Source: JBGAHD01 sp044226395 (GTDB lineage: Bacteria > Pseudomonadota > Gammaproteobacteria > Xanthomonadales > Ahniellaceae). From it: a stretch of 64,000 bases of DNA. A model generated the notes under the pieces. The model was not told the origin of the DNA. It searched no databases and worked only from the letters and a program-made list of their open reading frames with translations. Numbering within the stretch: the first letter of the stretch is position 1; the number at the start of each line of letters is the position of its first letter. The position numbers and the translations under genes are program-made. Location of the stretch: positions 682,001-746,000 of the forward strand of contig JBGAHD010000003.1 of the NCBI GenBank assembly GCA_044226395.1, given 5' to 3'. Positions 55,452-63,263 of this stretch are shown one piece after another.

Positions 55452-55999
55452 GCCGCGCTGCCCGCCTGGTCGGGACGTTGCCAGTAGCGTTCGACCTCGG
55501 CGGCCAGACGCGTGGCGACGATGCTCACGTGTTGCTCGGAACCGGGCATGGTCAGGTCGGCCACTTCCCGATACAGCGGCTCGCGCTCGCGCGCCAGGGT
55601 TTGCAGACGTTCGCGTCGGTCGGTGGCGCGCAGCAGCGGGCGCTTGGTATCGCGGGCCAGTCGGCGCAGTTGCTGATCGACGCTCACTTGCAGGTAGATC
55701 ACGAAGCCATGGGCGCGCAGCAACTCGCGATTGCTCGCGCGCAGCACCGCGCCGCCACCGGTGGCCAGCACGATGCCCTGGCGATCGCACAGCGCGCGCA
55801 GGGATTGTTGCTCGCGTTCGCGGAACCCGGCCTCGCCTTCGACGTCGAAGATCCAGGTCACGCTGGCCCCGGTGCGATGCTCGATGTCTTCGTCCAGATC
55901 AATGAACTCCAGTGCGAAATGCTGGGCCAGGCGGCGACCGATCGAGGTCTTGCCGGCCCCCATCGGGCCCACCAGGAACAGATTCGACGCCGGATTCAT
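55448..55999 (-). CDS. aroK: Shikimate kinase
   Basis: A 183-residue shikimate kinase (EC 2.7.1.71), ATP-dependent phosphorylation of shikimate. The P-loop is LVGPMGAGKTSIGRRLAQHF, followed by FIDLDEDIEHRTGASVTWIF (Asp pair near the shikimate site) and EREQQSLRAL, LATGGGAVLR and, in the lid and adenine region, RDTKRPLLRATDRRERL. It is cytosolic and normal in size. The gene starts divergently 66 bases from the exosortase gene; the downstream aroB overlaps by four bases, so both are translated together. Confidence 0.96.
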   Translation of the reverse strand: MNPASNLFLVGPMGAGKTSIGRRLAQHFALEFIDLDEDIEHRTGASVTWIFDVEGEAGFREREQQSLRALCDRQGIVLATGGGAVLRASNRELLRAHGFVIYLQVSVDQQLRRLARDTKRPLLRATDRRERLQTLAREREPLYREVADLTMPGSEQHVSIVATRLAAEVERYWQRPDQAGSAA

Positions 56000-56065
56000 G
56001 GGGCGATGCTAGCATTCGACCCCGGTCAGGGGCGTATCGGCCACTTCACGGAATAGCGCTAAGAC

Positions 56066-56635
56066 ATGCTTCGTTTCGCCAGTTTATTCATCCTCTACAT
56101 CGTCATTCTGTTTCCGGCCTATCTGCTGCGCCCGGTCGAGCAGTACGTGGTCGATCCCTTCACCTCGGGCGTGGCCCACGTCAGCACGGCGATCATCGAT
56201 GTGTTCGACGACGACGCCATCGCCACCGGCAAGGAGATTCACAGCAAGACCACGGGCTTCGCGGTCAGCATCGAGCGCGGCTGCAATGGCCTGGAGGCGG
56301 TGATCATCCTGTTCGCGGCGCTGTTCGCGTATCCGGCCTCGTGGTGGCATCGGATGATCGGGTTCGCGATTGGTTTCGTGGCGATCCAGGGACTGAACCT
56401 GGTGCGCATCATCAGCCTGTTCTATCTGGGCGATTGGGAAACCTCGAAGTGCGTGCCCGGCGAAGTCTGCGAGCGCGTCTGGTTCGACTGGTTTCATCTG
56501 TATCTGTGGCAGGCGCTGATCATCATCGATGCCCTGGTCGTGTGGCTGGTGTGGCTGCGCTATCTGCCTTACGAGCAGCCGAAGCCGCCGACTGACGCGC
56601 AGACGCCCGGCGCTGGTGGCGCGCAACCGGCGTGA
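56066..56635 (+). CDS. xrtH: Exosortase H
   Basis: A 189-residue polytopic exosortase, short compared with XrtA and matching the XrtH type. The catalytic triad candidates are Cys73 in SIERGCNGLEAV, Arg114 in GLNLVRIISLFYLG and His144 in WFDWFHLYLWQ. About five membrane helices: residues 4-20, 75-92, 97-121, and 140-165. Exosortases cut C-terminal sorting signals; XrtH-type enzymes are known to pair with proteins ending in an IPTLxxWG-CTERM signal, so target genes should be elsewhere, as no such C-terminus is seen in this window. The stop overlaps the start of the epimerase gene (GTGA). Confidence 0.92.
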   Translation: MLRFASLFILYIVILFPAYLLRPVEQYVVDPFTSGVAHVSTAIIDVFDDDAIATGKEIHSKTTGFAVSIERGCNGLEAVIILFAALFAYPASWWHRMIGFAIGFVAIQGLNLVRIISLFYLGDWETSKCVPGEVCERVWFDWFHLYLWQALIIIDALVVWLVWLRYLPYEQPKPPTDAQTPGAGGAQPA

Positions 56636-57462
56636 GTACCCTGATCGCCGGTTGCGGCGATCTGGGCACGCGCGTCGCGCGCCTGCTGCACGCGCGCGGT
56701 GAAGCGGTCGCGGCGCTCAGCCGCAGCGGTCGCGCTCCCGAAGGCGCGACCGCGATCCGCGCCGATCTGACCCGACCCGAGACCCTGACCGCGCTCGCCG
56801 GTCGCTTCGATACGCTGATCTATGCCGTCGCGCCCGATGCGCGCGACGAGGCGACGTATCGCCGCGTGTATGTGGAAGGCCTGATTCACGTCATCGACGC
56901 GATCGGGTCGAGTCTGCGTCGCGGCCTGTTCGTGTCGAGCACGGCCGTGTACGGCGATCTCGCCGGCGCCTGGGCCGACGAGACCACGCCGACCGCGCCC
57001 GAACGCTTCAACGGGCGCGTGCTGCTCGAGGCCGAACAAGCACTCGCGCGGCGCGTGACCGAAGCCGTGAGCCTGCGCCTGGGCGGCATCTACGGCCCCG
57101 GTCGCGAATACTTGGTCGATCGCGTGCGCGCGGGCCTGGCGCGCTGCACGCCGGGGCAATGGACCAATCGCATTCACGTCGACGATGCCGCGCGCGCCAT
57201 CGTGCACGCGCGCCATCTGGCGGCGCCCGCGCCGGTGTATCTGGTGGTCGATCCCACGCCGGCGCTGGAATGCGAAGTCCACGCTTGGCTTGCCGACGCG
57301 CTGGGCGTGCCGCGCGTCGCGCCCGGGGGCGGCGAGGGCGATGGCGCGAGTCGCGGCATCGGCAATCGGCGCTTGTCGAGCGCCTTGCTGGCATCGAGCG
57401 GCTTTACCTGGCGCTATCCGGACTATCGCGCCGGTTACGCGACCCTGATCGGCCGTCCGTAG
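56632..57462 (+). CDS. NAD-dependent epimerase/SDR family protein
   Basis: A 276-residue protein of the extended/atypical SDR type (YeeZ-like). N-terminal Rossmann loop is LIAGCGDLGTRVARLL; strand 4 holds LIYAVAPDA; the catalytic-type segment SSTAVYGDLAGAWADE includes the Tyr (SSTAVYG) but the second conserved Lys is not obvious. It starts at GTG 56632 within the xrtH stop codon (GTGA), so both are one operon; a link with glycan or lipid modification on the cell surface is possible. Substrate unknown. Ends 56 bases before the dodecin start. Confidence 0.82.
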   Translation: MSTLIAGCGDLGTRVARLLHARGEAVAALSRSGRAPEGATAIRADLTRPETLTALAGRFDTLIYAVAPDARDEATYRRVYVEGLIHVIDAIGSSLRRGLFVSSTAVYGDLAGAWADETTPTAPERFNGRVLLEAEQALARRVTEAVSLRLGGIYGPGREYLVDRVRAGLARCTPGQWTNRIHVDDAARAIVHARHLAAPAPVYLVVDPTPALECEVHAWLADALGVPRVAPGGGEGDGASRGIGNRRLSSALLASSGFTWRYPDYRAGYATLIGRP

Positions 57463-57524
57463 CGCCCGGGCGCGCTTTGCTAGACTCCACCGAGCCCGCC
57501 TGGGCTTAGCCGGAGATCGTGAAC

Positions 57525-57731
57525 ATGGCCAGCGTCGCGAAAGTGATTGAAGTCAGTTCGGCGTCGAGCAAGGGCTTCGACGATGCGGTGCAATCGGGAT
57601 TGAAGAAGGTCGCCAAGACCGTCAAGGGCATCACCGGTGCCTGGGTCAACGAGATGAAGGTCGTGACCAATCCGGATGGCAAGGTCACCGAGTGGCGCGT
57701 CAACATGAAGATCTCCTTCATCGTCGACTAA
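57525..57731 (+). CDS. Dodecin family flavoprotein
   Basis: A 68-residue dodecin-like protein (SVAKVIEVSSASSKGFDDAV, then AVQSGLKKVAKTVKGITGAW). Dodecins assemble into a hollow dodecamer that stores flavins; the Trp in GAWVNEMKVV and in EWRVNMKISF fits the flavin-stacking position of the family. The GGAG ribosome site is nine bases before ATG 57525, so that start is preferred over the GTG at 57519. It stands alone between the epimerase and the response-regulator genes. Confidence 0.9.
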   Translation: MASVAKVIEVSSASSKGFDDAVQSGLKKVAKTVKGITGAWVNEMKVVTNPDGKVTEWRVNMKISFIVD

Positions 57732-57862
57732 GCGCCGACCGCGCGGTCGCGGCGCCTCGCGCGGGCGCCGCGCCTCGCCAAGCATCGTCATCGCGGCCTC
57801 CGCAAGACCGCGACGCATCGTGATCGCGGCCCCCGCGTGGCCGCAGAACTGGGGTGGAATTC

Positions 57863-58582
57863 GTGTCGCAAGCGATCTTGGGGTCCGGGGACCTGACCAT
57901 CGGCGTGGTCGAGGATGACGCCGATCAGCGCGAGCTGTTTCTGGCCTGGTTGCGCGAGGCGGGTTACGAGACCCGCGGCTTCGCCAACGCCACCGATTTT
58001 CGCCGTCGGCTGGGCGCCGAATCGATCGATCTGCTGATCGTCGACTGGATGCTGCCCGACATGCCCGGCATCGAGATCCTCGAACAATTGCGTCATTCCG
58101 CGCAGTCGACCTTGCCCGTGGTGATGCTGACCGCGCGCGCCAGCGAGGCCGACATCGTCGCCGGGCTCAAGGCCGGCGCGGATGACTACGTGGTCAAGCC
58201 GCCGCGTCGCGATGAACTGCTGGCGCGCCTGGAAGCCGTGTTGCGCCGTGCCGGCGCCAACCCGGCCGGCGATGGCGTGCTGCGCGACGCGCCGCCGTAC
58301 GAGATCGACACGCACAAGCGCCGCGCCAGTGTCGGCGGCGAAGAGATCGACCTCACCGATCGCGAGTTCGATCTGGCCGCCTTCGTCTTTCGTCGCGCCG
58401 GCCGCATCGTCAGTCGCGAAGTGCTGCTGACCCAGGTCTGGAACATGGCCGGCGCCGTCACCACGCGCACGGTCGACACGCACATGAGCCGCCTGCGCAA
58501 GAAGCTGCGCTTGTCGGGCGAGCACGGCTGGCAGCTCACCGCGGTCTATCAGCACGGCTATCGACTCGAGCGCGCGGGCTGA
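57863..58582 (+). CDS. OmpR-family response regulator
   Basis: A 239-residue regulator. Receiver domain: GVVEDDADQRELFLAWLREA with the acidic pair, the phospho-accepting Asp in DLLIVDWMLPDMPG, the Thr in VVMLTARA and the Lys in YVVKPP. C-terminal winged-helix DNA-binding domain: YEIDTHKRRASVGGEEIDLT, DREFDLAAFVFRRAGRIVSR, and TRTVDTHMSRLRKKLRLSG with the recognition helix. GTG 57863 has a GGGGTGGAA-type ribosome site; GTG 57854 in frame is an alternative. No kinase gene is directly adjacent, but the soluble hybrid kinase 3 kb downstream is a possible partner. Confidence 0.93.
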   Translation: MSQAILGSGDLTIGVVEDDADQRELFLAWLREAGYETRGFANATDFRRRLGAESIDLLIVDWMLPDMPGIEILEQLRHSAQSTLPVVMLTARASEADIVAGLKAGADDYVVKPPRRDELLARLEAVLRRAGANPAGDGVLRDAPPYEIDTHKRRASVGGEEIDLTDREFDLAAFVFRRAGRIVSREVLLTQVWNMAGAVTTRTVDTHMSRLRKKLRLSGEHGWQLTAVYQHGYRLERAG

Positions 58583-58952
58583 GCGCGGGCGATAGCCGTT
58601 CGCTTCGCGTGAAGAATGGGGCATCGACATTCGCGACGAGTGTCGAGGCGAGCAGACCGGGCATCCGGGGCACTCCGCCTCCCAGGCGATGCGCGCAGTC
58701 CCGCGAGGGTCGAGCGAGGCCCGTGGACGGAATCCAGCGCCGCCCCCTTATCCCCGCTCGGGCATCCGGGTAATCTGCCTGTCTGAGCAGCGACCACCAC
58801 GGCCGCCCGCGGGGAAAATCATGCCGACATCCCAGCGACGCAAATCCGCGCCGTCGCGCGCCAAGCCCGCGCGTCGCGACGCGCCGCCCGCGCGTGCCCG
58901 CGCCAGCGCCGCCACGCGCGCGGCGCCCAGTCAAACGATGAGGAAGCCAGCC
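58583..58952. other. Intergenic region before the GTPase operon
   Basis: These 370 bases are open in frame with the following gene from 58689, but the residues would be Pro/Arg/Ala-rich, without pattern, and no ribosome site precedes the in-frame ATGs (58689, 58821, 58938), so I treat it as leader sequence. It has the direct repeat GGCATCCGGG (58660 and 58761) and an imperfect hairpin TCGACATTCGCGACGAGTGTCGA-like near 58624-58646. It probably holds the operon promoter. Confidence 0.45.
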
Positions 58953-59504
58953 ATGTCCGACAAGAAAACCCCCGGCGGCGATGGCGCCGATCGCAATGTC
59001 GACCAGATTCGCGACATTCTCTTCGGCGGCCAGATGCGCGACTACGAACGTCGCTTCCAGGAACTGGCCGGCAAGCTCGAACAGGAATCGGCGCGCATGC
59101 GCGCCGACTTCGACAAGCGCGTCGCCGCGCTGGAAAAGCGCCTCGACGAACAAGTCGAGAAAATCGGCAAGTCCCTGCGCCAGGAAGTCAGCGATCGTGG
59201 CAAGGCGGTCGACGATGTCGAGGCGCGCACGCTGCAGGCCGCGCGCACGCTGCGCAATGAATTGAACGGCGCGATCGAGCACCTGGCGGCCGATCTCGGC
59301 AAGGCCGAGGAACGCGCGCGCGACGCGCAGGAAGACCTGGCCGCCGCGATCAAGCGCGCCGCCGCCGACGCCGAGGCCGCGCTTTCCGGCGCGCGCGGCG
59401 AATTGCGCGCCGAGAAAGTCGGCCGCGACGACATGGCGGCCCTGCTCACCGAAATGGCCCTGCGCCTGCGCGGCGAGTTCGATCTGCCGGCCGGCAAGAA
59501 GTAA
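58953..59504 (+). CDS. Coiled-coil protein, first gene of the GTPase operon
   Basis: A 183-residue soluble protein. After a short disordered start comes DQIRDILFGGQMRDYERRFQ and then more than 120 residues of continuous heptad helix (ELAGKLEQESARMRADFDKR; AALEKRLDEQVEKIGKSLRQ), rich in Ala, Glu, Lys and Arg. No signal peptide or membrane helix. ATG 58953 has a GAGGAAG site six bases upstream. I do not recognise a characterised family. Being first in a tight group with a one-pass OmpA-like protein, small GTPase and histidine kinase, it may act as scaffold or as cytosolic partner of the membrane protein. The next gene begins 20 bases after the stop. Confidence 0.78.
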   Translation: MSDKKTPGGDGADRNVDQIRDILFGGQMRDYERRFQELAGKLEQESARMRADFDKRVAALEKRLDEQVEKIGKSLRQEVSDRGKAVDDVEARTLQAARTLRNELNGAIEHLAADLGKAEERARDAQEDLAAAIKRAAADAEAALSGARGELRAEKVGRDDMAALLTEMALRLRGEFDLPAGKK

Positions 59505-59524
59505 GGCTCGCCGCGGAGGCGACC

Positions 59525-61249
59525 TTGTCCGATTTCGACCGGCTTCGCGAGCTGCTGCTCGGCGACGAACGCGCCGAGCTGGCGCGTCATCGTCAGCGCC
59601 TGGACGAGGTCGAGCGCGCGCGCGCCGACTTGCCCGCCGAACTGCCGGGCGTCATCGAGCAGGCCAATCGCGCGCAACCGCGACAGCTCTCTCGCGCGCT
59701 GTCCGAACCCGTGGCCGACGCGCTCGCCGATACGGTGCGCGCGCGGCCGCAGATGATCGTCGACGCGATTTTTCCGATCATCGGCCCGGCCATTCGTCGC
59801 GCCATGGCCGAATTCCTGCGCGGCTTCGTCGAGAGCATGAACGCGGCGATGGAAGCGAGCCTGACGCCGCGCGGCTTGCGTTGGCGTTTGGAGAGCTGGC
59901 GCACGGGCGTGCCCTATCCGCAAGTCGTGCTCAAGCACACGCTGCGGTATCGCATCGATCATCTGTTTTTGATCGAGCACGGCACGGGTCTGGTGATTCA
60001 TCGCGAATCGGCGCCGGAATTGCCCGATCTCGATTCCGATGCGATTGCCGGCATGCTCACCGCGATCGGCGATTTCGTGCGCGACTCGGTGCGTTCGGAA
60101 ACCGGCACGCTGGGTGCGGCGACGGTCGGCGAAAATTTGTTGTGGGTCATCGATGGCCCGCGCGCCAACCTGGCCTGTTTCATTCGCGGCGTGCCGTCGC
60201 CGGCCTTGCGCGCGGTGCTGCAAGAACGCCTCGAGCGCGTGCACGCGCGCTTCGCCGATCCCATGGCGAGTCTGCGCGCGGGCAGCGCCGATCTGGGCCT
60301 GGCCCTGGCCGAGGAACTGGGCATCGCCGGCGTCGACGCGCAGGCGCGCGCGGCCGACGACGTGCCCGATCCGCGCGCCAAGACCTCGCGCGCGCCCTTG
60401 ATCTTGCTCGTGCTGGTGGCGTTGGGTGTGTTGTCGTGGTGGTGGTATCGCGATTTCGTGTGGAATGCGCGCATGGATGCCGTGCGCGCCCGGCTGGCCC
60501 ATTGGCCGGGCCTGCATGTCGATCGCGTGCGCTCCGATCCGCACGACTGGGTCGCGGTCGATGCCTTGATTGATCCGCTGGCCGATTCGCCCGAGCCGTG
60601 GATTCGCGAACTGTTGCCGCCCGAGGTCGCGCTGCGCTGGAACGCGCGCGGCTACATCGCCAGCGATGACGCCATCGTCGAGCGGCGCGCGCGCAAGGTG
60701 CTGGCGCCGCGCGAAGCGGTGACGATGAATGTGACCGAAGGCGTGCTGCGCCTGGTCGGTCGCGCCACCGACGCCGAACTCGCGCGCCTGCGCGATCGCG
60801 CCACGACCGTGCCTGGCGTGCAGCGCGTCGACGCGAGCGCCGTGGTCATCGATCGCGGTCCCGAACTGCAAGCGCTGCACGATGCGGCGGATGCCGCGGC
60901 GCGCGTCGAGATCACGTTCGACAAGCCCGGCGAAGATGCCTCAGCCAGCGCGACGCCCGATGAAGTCGCGCGCACCGTCGACGCGCTGTGGCTGCAAGCG
61001 AGCGCGCTCGGTCGTGGGCTCGAAGTGCGCGCCTTCGGCCTGACCGATGAATCGGGCAGCGCCACCACCAATGCCGCGCTGCGCGAACGTCGCGCGCGTT
61101 GGCTCGCCGATGCCTTGCGCGCGCGTCTGCCCTTGCGCGAAGGTCTGAGCATCGGCACCCTCAGCCTCGATGCCGACGACCCGCGCGCTCTGCCGCGTCG
61201 TCGCGCCGTGGGCATCGAGATCCAGATTCGCGAACCGGGGACACCCTGA
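59525..61249 (+). CDS. One-pass OmpA-family protein with Roadblock/longin-like cytoplasmic part
   Basis: A 574-residue protein. Residues 1-120: helical region beginning FDRLRELLLGDERAELARH. Residues 145-243: alternating strand-helix pattern (HLFLIEHGTGLVIHRES; SDAIAGMLTAIGDFVRDSV; LGAATVGENLLWVIDGP; ANLACFIRGV; PALRAVLQERLERVHARF) that resembles a Roadblock/longin fold. Residues 290-308: membrane helix (LILLVLVALGVLSWWWY). Residues 315-440: an alpha-beta BON-like spacer. Residues 450-574: OmpA-type domain (GRGLEVRAFGLTDESGSATT, ALRERRARWLADALRARL) that should bind peptidoglycan. So the protein could link the wall to the cytosol. TTG 59525 follows a perfect GGAGG six bases away, so I accept it. 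Stop and next ATG share one base. Confidence 0.82.
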   Translation: MSDFDRLRELLLGDERAELARHRQRLDEVERARADLPAELPGVIEQANRAQPRQLSRALSEPVADALADTVRARPQMIVDAIFPIIGPAIRRAMAEFLRGFVESMNAAMEASLTPRGLRWRLESWRTGVPYPQVVLKHTLRYRIDHLFLIEHGTGLVIHRESAPELPDLDSDAIAGMLTAIGDFVRDSVRSETGTLGAATVGENLLWVIDGPRANLACFIRGVPSPALRAVLQERLERVHARFADPMASLRAGSADLGLALAEELGIAGVDAQARAADDVPDPRAKTSRAPLILLVLVALGVLSWWWYRDFVWNARMDAVRARLAHWPGLHVDRVRSDPHDWVAVDALIDPLADSPEPWIRELLPPEVALRWNARGYIASDDAIVERRARKVLAPREAVTMNVTEGVLRLVGRATDAELARLRDRATTVPGVQRVDASAVVIDRGPELQALHDAADAAARVEITFDKPGEDASASATPDEVARTVDALWLQASALGRGLEVRAFGLTDESGSATTNAALRERRARWLADALRARLPLREGLSIGTLSLDADDPRALPRRRAVGIEIQIREPGTP

Positions 61250-61746
61250 TGACAGAGATCGCGCGCAAGGTGTGTCTGCTGGGCGACTTCGGCGTGGGCA
61301 AGACCAGCCTGGTCTCGCGCTTCGTGCACGAAACCTTCTCGGACAAATACCTGACCACGGTCGGCGTCAAAGTCGATTCGCGCGTGGTCGAACTGCCCGC
61401 GCGTCAGGTCAAACTGGTGTTGTGGGACATCGCCGGCAAGAACTCGCTCGATGCGCTCAATCAGAATTATCTGCGCGGCGCCTCGGGCTTGATCCTGGTG
61501 TGCGATGGCACGCGCGAACCAACACTGCGTTCGGCGTTGTACCTGCTGCTGCAAGCGCGCAGCGCGCTCGGCGAAGTGCCGGCGCTGATGCTGATCAACA
61601 AACTCGACCTGGTCGATCGCTGGGAACTCGCGCCGAACACGGTCGCCGAACTGCGCCGCAGCATGCCGGTGTTCGAAACCAGCGCGCGCACGGGCGATGG
61701 CGTCGAGGCCGCGTTTCGCGCGCTGGCCGAGCAGGTGCCCGCGTGA
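61249..61746 (+). CDS. Rab/Ras-like small GTPase
   Basis: A 165-residue small G protein. G1: GDFGVGKTSLV (12-22). G2: Thr36/Thr37 in YLTTVGV, closely like the Rab YxxTIGV. G3: WDIAGK (59-64), where Ras/Rab have WDTAGQ, so the catalytic Gln is replaced by Lys64. G4: NKLD (117-120). G5: TSA (144-146). No C-terminal Cys for lipidation. It belongs with bacterial Rab/Rup-type GTPases, regulators of polarity or signalling. ATG 61249 overlaps the stop of the OmpA-like gene by one base and its own stop overlaps the kinase GTG by four bases, so the four genes form one transcript. Confidence 0.9.
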   Translation: MTEIARKVCLLGDFGVGKTSLVSRFVHETFSDKYLTTVGVKVDSRVVELPARQVKLVLWDIAGKNSLDALNQNYLRGASGLILVCDGTREPTLRSALYLLLQARSALGEVPALMLINKLDLVDRWELAPNTVAELRRSMPVFETSARTGDGVEAAFRALAEQVPA

Positions 61747-63263
61747 TCGCGGGCCTGCCGCCGCTGGCCGCGGCGTATCTGCACGATGTGCTGGTGCAGG
61801 CGGCGGCGCCCCTGGTGCTGAGTTTCGATGGCGATTGGAACCTGCGCGGCGCGCAGGGCGATGCGTCGCGCTTCAATCTGGACGTGGCGCGCGCCGCCAG
61901 TGTGCTGCGCGATCTGTTCCTGGGCGTGCCGACACGCGAGCCGCAAGCGTTTCCTTTCGTCGAACTCGGCGCGGGTCGTCATGTGCACGCGCATCTGGTG
62001 CCCGATGGCGAGGGCTTTCACATCATCCTGCTCGACGCCACCACCGAGACCGCGCGCACGCGCGCCGCGCAACAGTTGGGGCACGACGCCGAACTCGCCA
62101 GTCACGAGAAATCGCGCGCGCTCAAGCGCCTCAAGCGCGTGCGCGATGAGCTGGAGCAGCGCAACACCGCGCTCAACGAGGCCCATGCGCTCAAGGACGC
62201 GCTCATGGCCACGCTCTCGCACGAATTCCGCACGCCGCTGACATCGATCTTCGGCTATCTGCATTTGCTCGAGAAAAACAAATTCAGCGAAGAAGGCCGA
62301 CTCAAGGCGCTGCGCACCTTGCGTCGCGCGGCCACGCATTTGTACGCGTTGAGCGAGAACTTGCTCGAGTTCGCGCGCGAAGGCCAGGCGGGCAGTCTGG
62401 TCGAACGTCAGCGTGTCGACCCGGCCGCGCTGGCCGAGGATCTACGCGCCTTGTTCGAGCCCATCGCGCAGGAACAAAACCTGACGCTGACCGTCGACGC
62501 ACGCGTCGAGGGCAAGGAATGGCCGCTCACCGATCCGACCAAGCTGCGTCAGATCGCGATCAATCTGATGTCCAACGCGTTGCGCTACACGAGCCAGGGC
62601 GAGGTGCGCGTGGACATCGCCTGGGATGGCACGACGCTCGCGCTCACCGTCGCCGACACCGGCCCGGGCATCGCGGTCGAACAGCAAGCGAAGATCTTCG
62701 AGCCCTTTCATCGCGGCGGTCAGCGCGGCGGTCGTGGCGCGGGTCTCGGGCTCGCCATCGTCAAGCGTCTGGTCGAGCAATTGCAGGGTGCGATCGAAGT
62801 CCATTCGGCGCCAGGGCAGGGCAGCCGCTTCATCGCGCGCTTGCCGTCCCTGCCGCCGGAAACCGACACCGCGCCGCCCGCCTTCGTCGAAGTGGCCTTG
62901 CCGCGCCTGGGCGGCGACGCCGTGGTCGCCGATGACGATGAAGACGTGCGCGGCCTGATCAAGCTCTTGCTCGTGGAGATGGGCTTTCACGTGCACGAAG
63001 TCGGCACGGCCAACGACGCCTACGAGCGCGTGCTCGCCGTGCGTCCGCCGCTGGCCGTGATCGACGCGCAGATGCCGGGCCTGTCGGGCAATGCCGCGAT
63101 TCATCGGCTGCGCAGCGGCGGCTATGCCGGTCGCATCATCGCGCTATCGGCCAACCCGACCGTGGAAGCGCGCGAAGCCGCGTTGCGCGCGGGCGCGAAT
63201 CTGTTCCTCACGAAGCCACTCGATCCGGCCGCGTTCGCGCGCGCCGTGGCGCACGGGCGTTAG
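61743..63263 (+). CDS. Soluble hybrid histidine kinase in the GTPase operon
   Basis: A 506-residue kinase with no membrane helix. Residues 1-110: PAS-like sensor (LSFDGDWNLRGAQGDASRFN, then VELGAGRHVHAHLVPDGEGF) with a following coiled linker (KSRALKRLKRVRDELEQRN). HisKA: ATLSHEFRTPLTSIFG (His160). HATPase: NLMSNALRYTSQGE, VADTGPGIAVEQQAK, RGAGLGLAIVKRLVEQL. C-terminal receiver from about 390: ADDDEDVRGLIKLLLVE, phospho-accepting Asp441 in VIDAQMPGLSG and LTKPLD. GTG 61743 overlaps the GTPase stop (GTGA), proving close coupling. It could pass its signal to a separate regulator such as the OmpR-type protein upstream. Confidence 0.92.
   Translation: MIAGLPPLAAAYLHDVLVQAAAPLVLSFDGDWNLRGAQGDASRFNLDVARAASVLRDLFLGVPTREPQAFPFVELGAGRHVHAHLVPDGEGFHIILLDATTETARTRAAQQLGHDAELASHEKSRALKRLKRVRDELEQRNTALNEAHALKDALMATLSHEFRTPLTSIFGYLHLLEKNKFSEEGRLKALRTLRRAATHLYALSENLLEFAREGQAGSLVERQRVDPAALAEDLRALFEPIAQEQNLTLTVDARVEGKEWPLTDPTKLRQIAINLMSNALRYTSQGEVRVDIAWDGTTLALTVADTGPGIAVEQQAKIFEPFHRGGQRGGRGAGLGLAIVKRLVEQLQGAIEVHSAPGQGSRFIARLPSLPPETDTAPPAFVEVALPRLGGDAVVADDDEDVRGLIKLLLVEMGFHVHEVGTANDAYERVLAVRPPLAVIDAQMPGLSGNAAIHRLRSGGYAGRIIALSANPTVEAREAALRAGANLFLTKPLDPAAFARAVAHGR

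Noticed and set aside
58689..58952. In-frame N-terminal extension of the coiled-coil protein
   Set aside because: The residues are Pro/Arg-rich, no ribosome site precedes the upstream starts, and a good one precedes ATG 58953.
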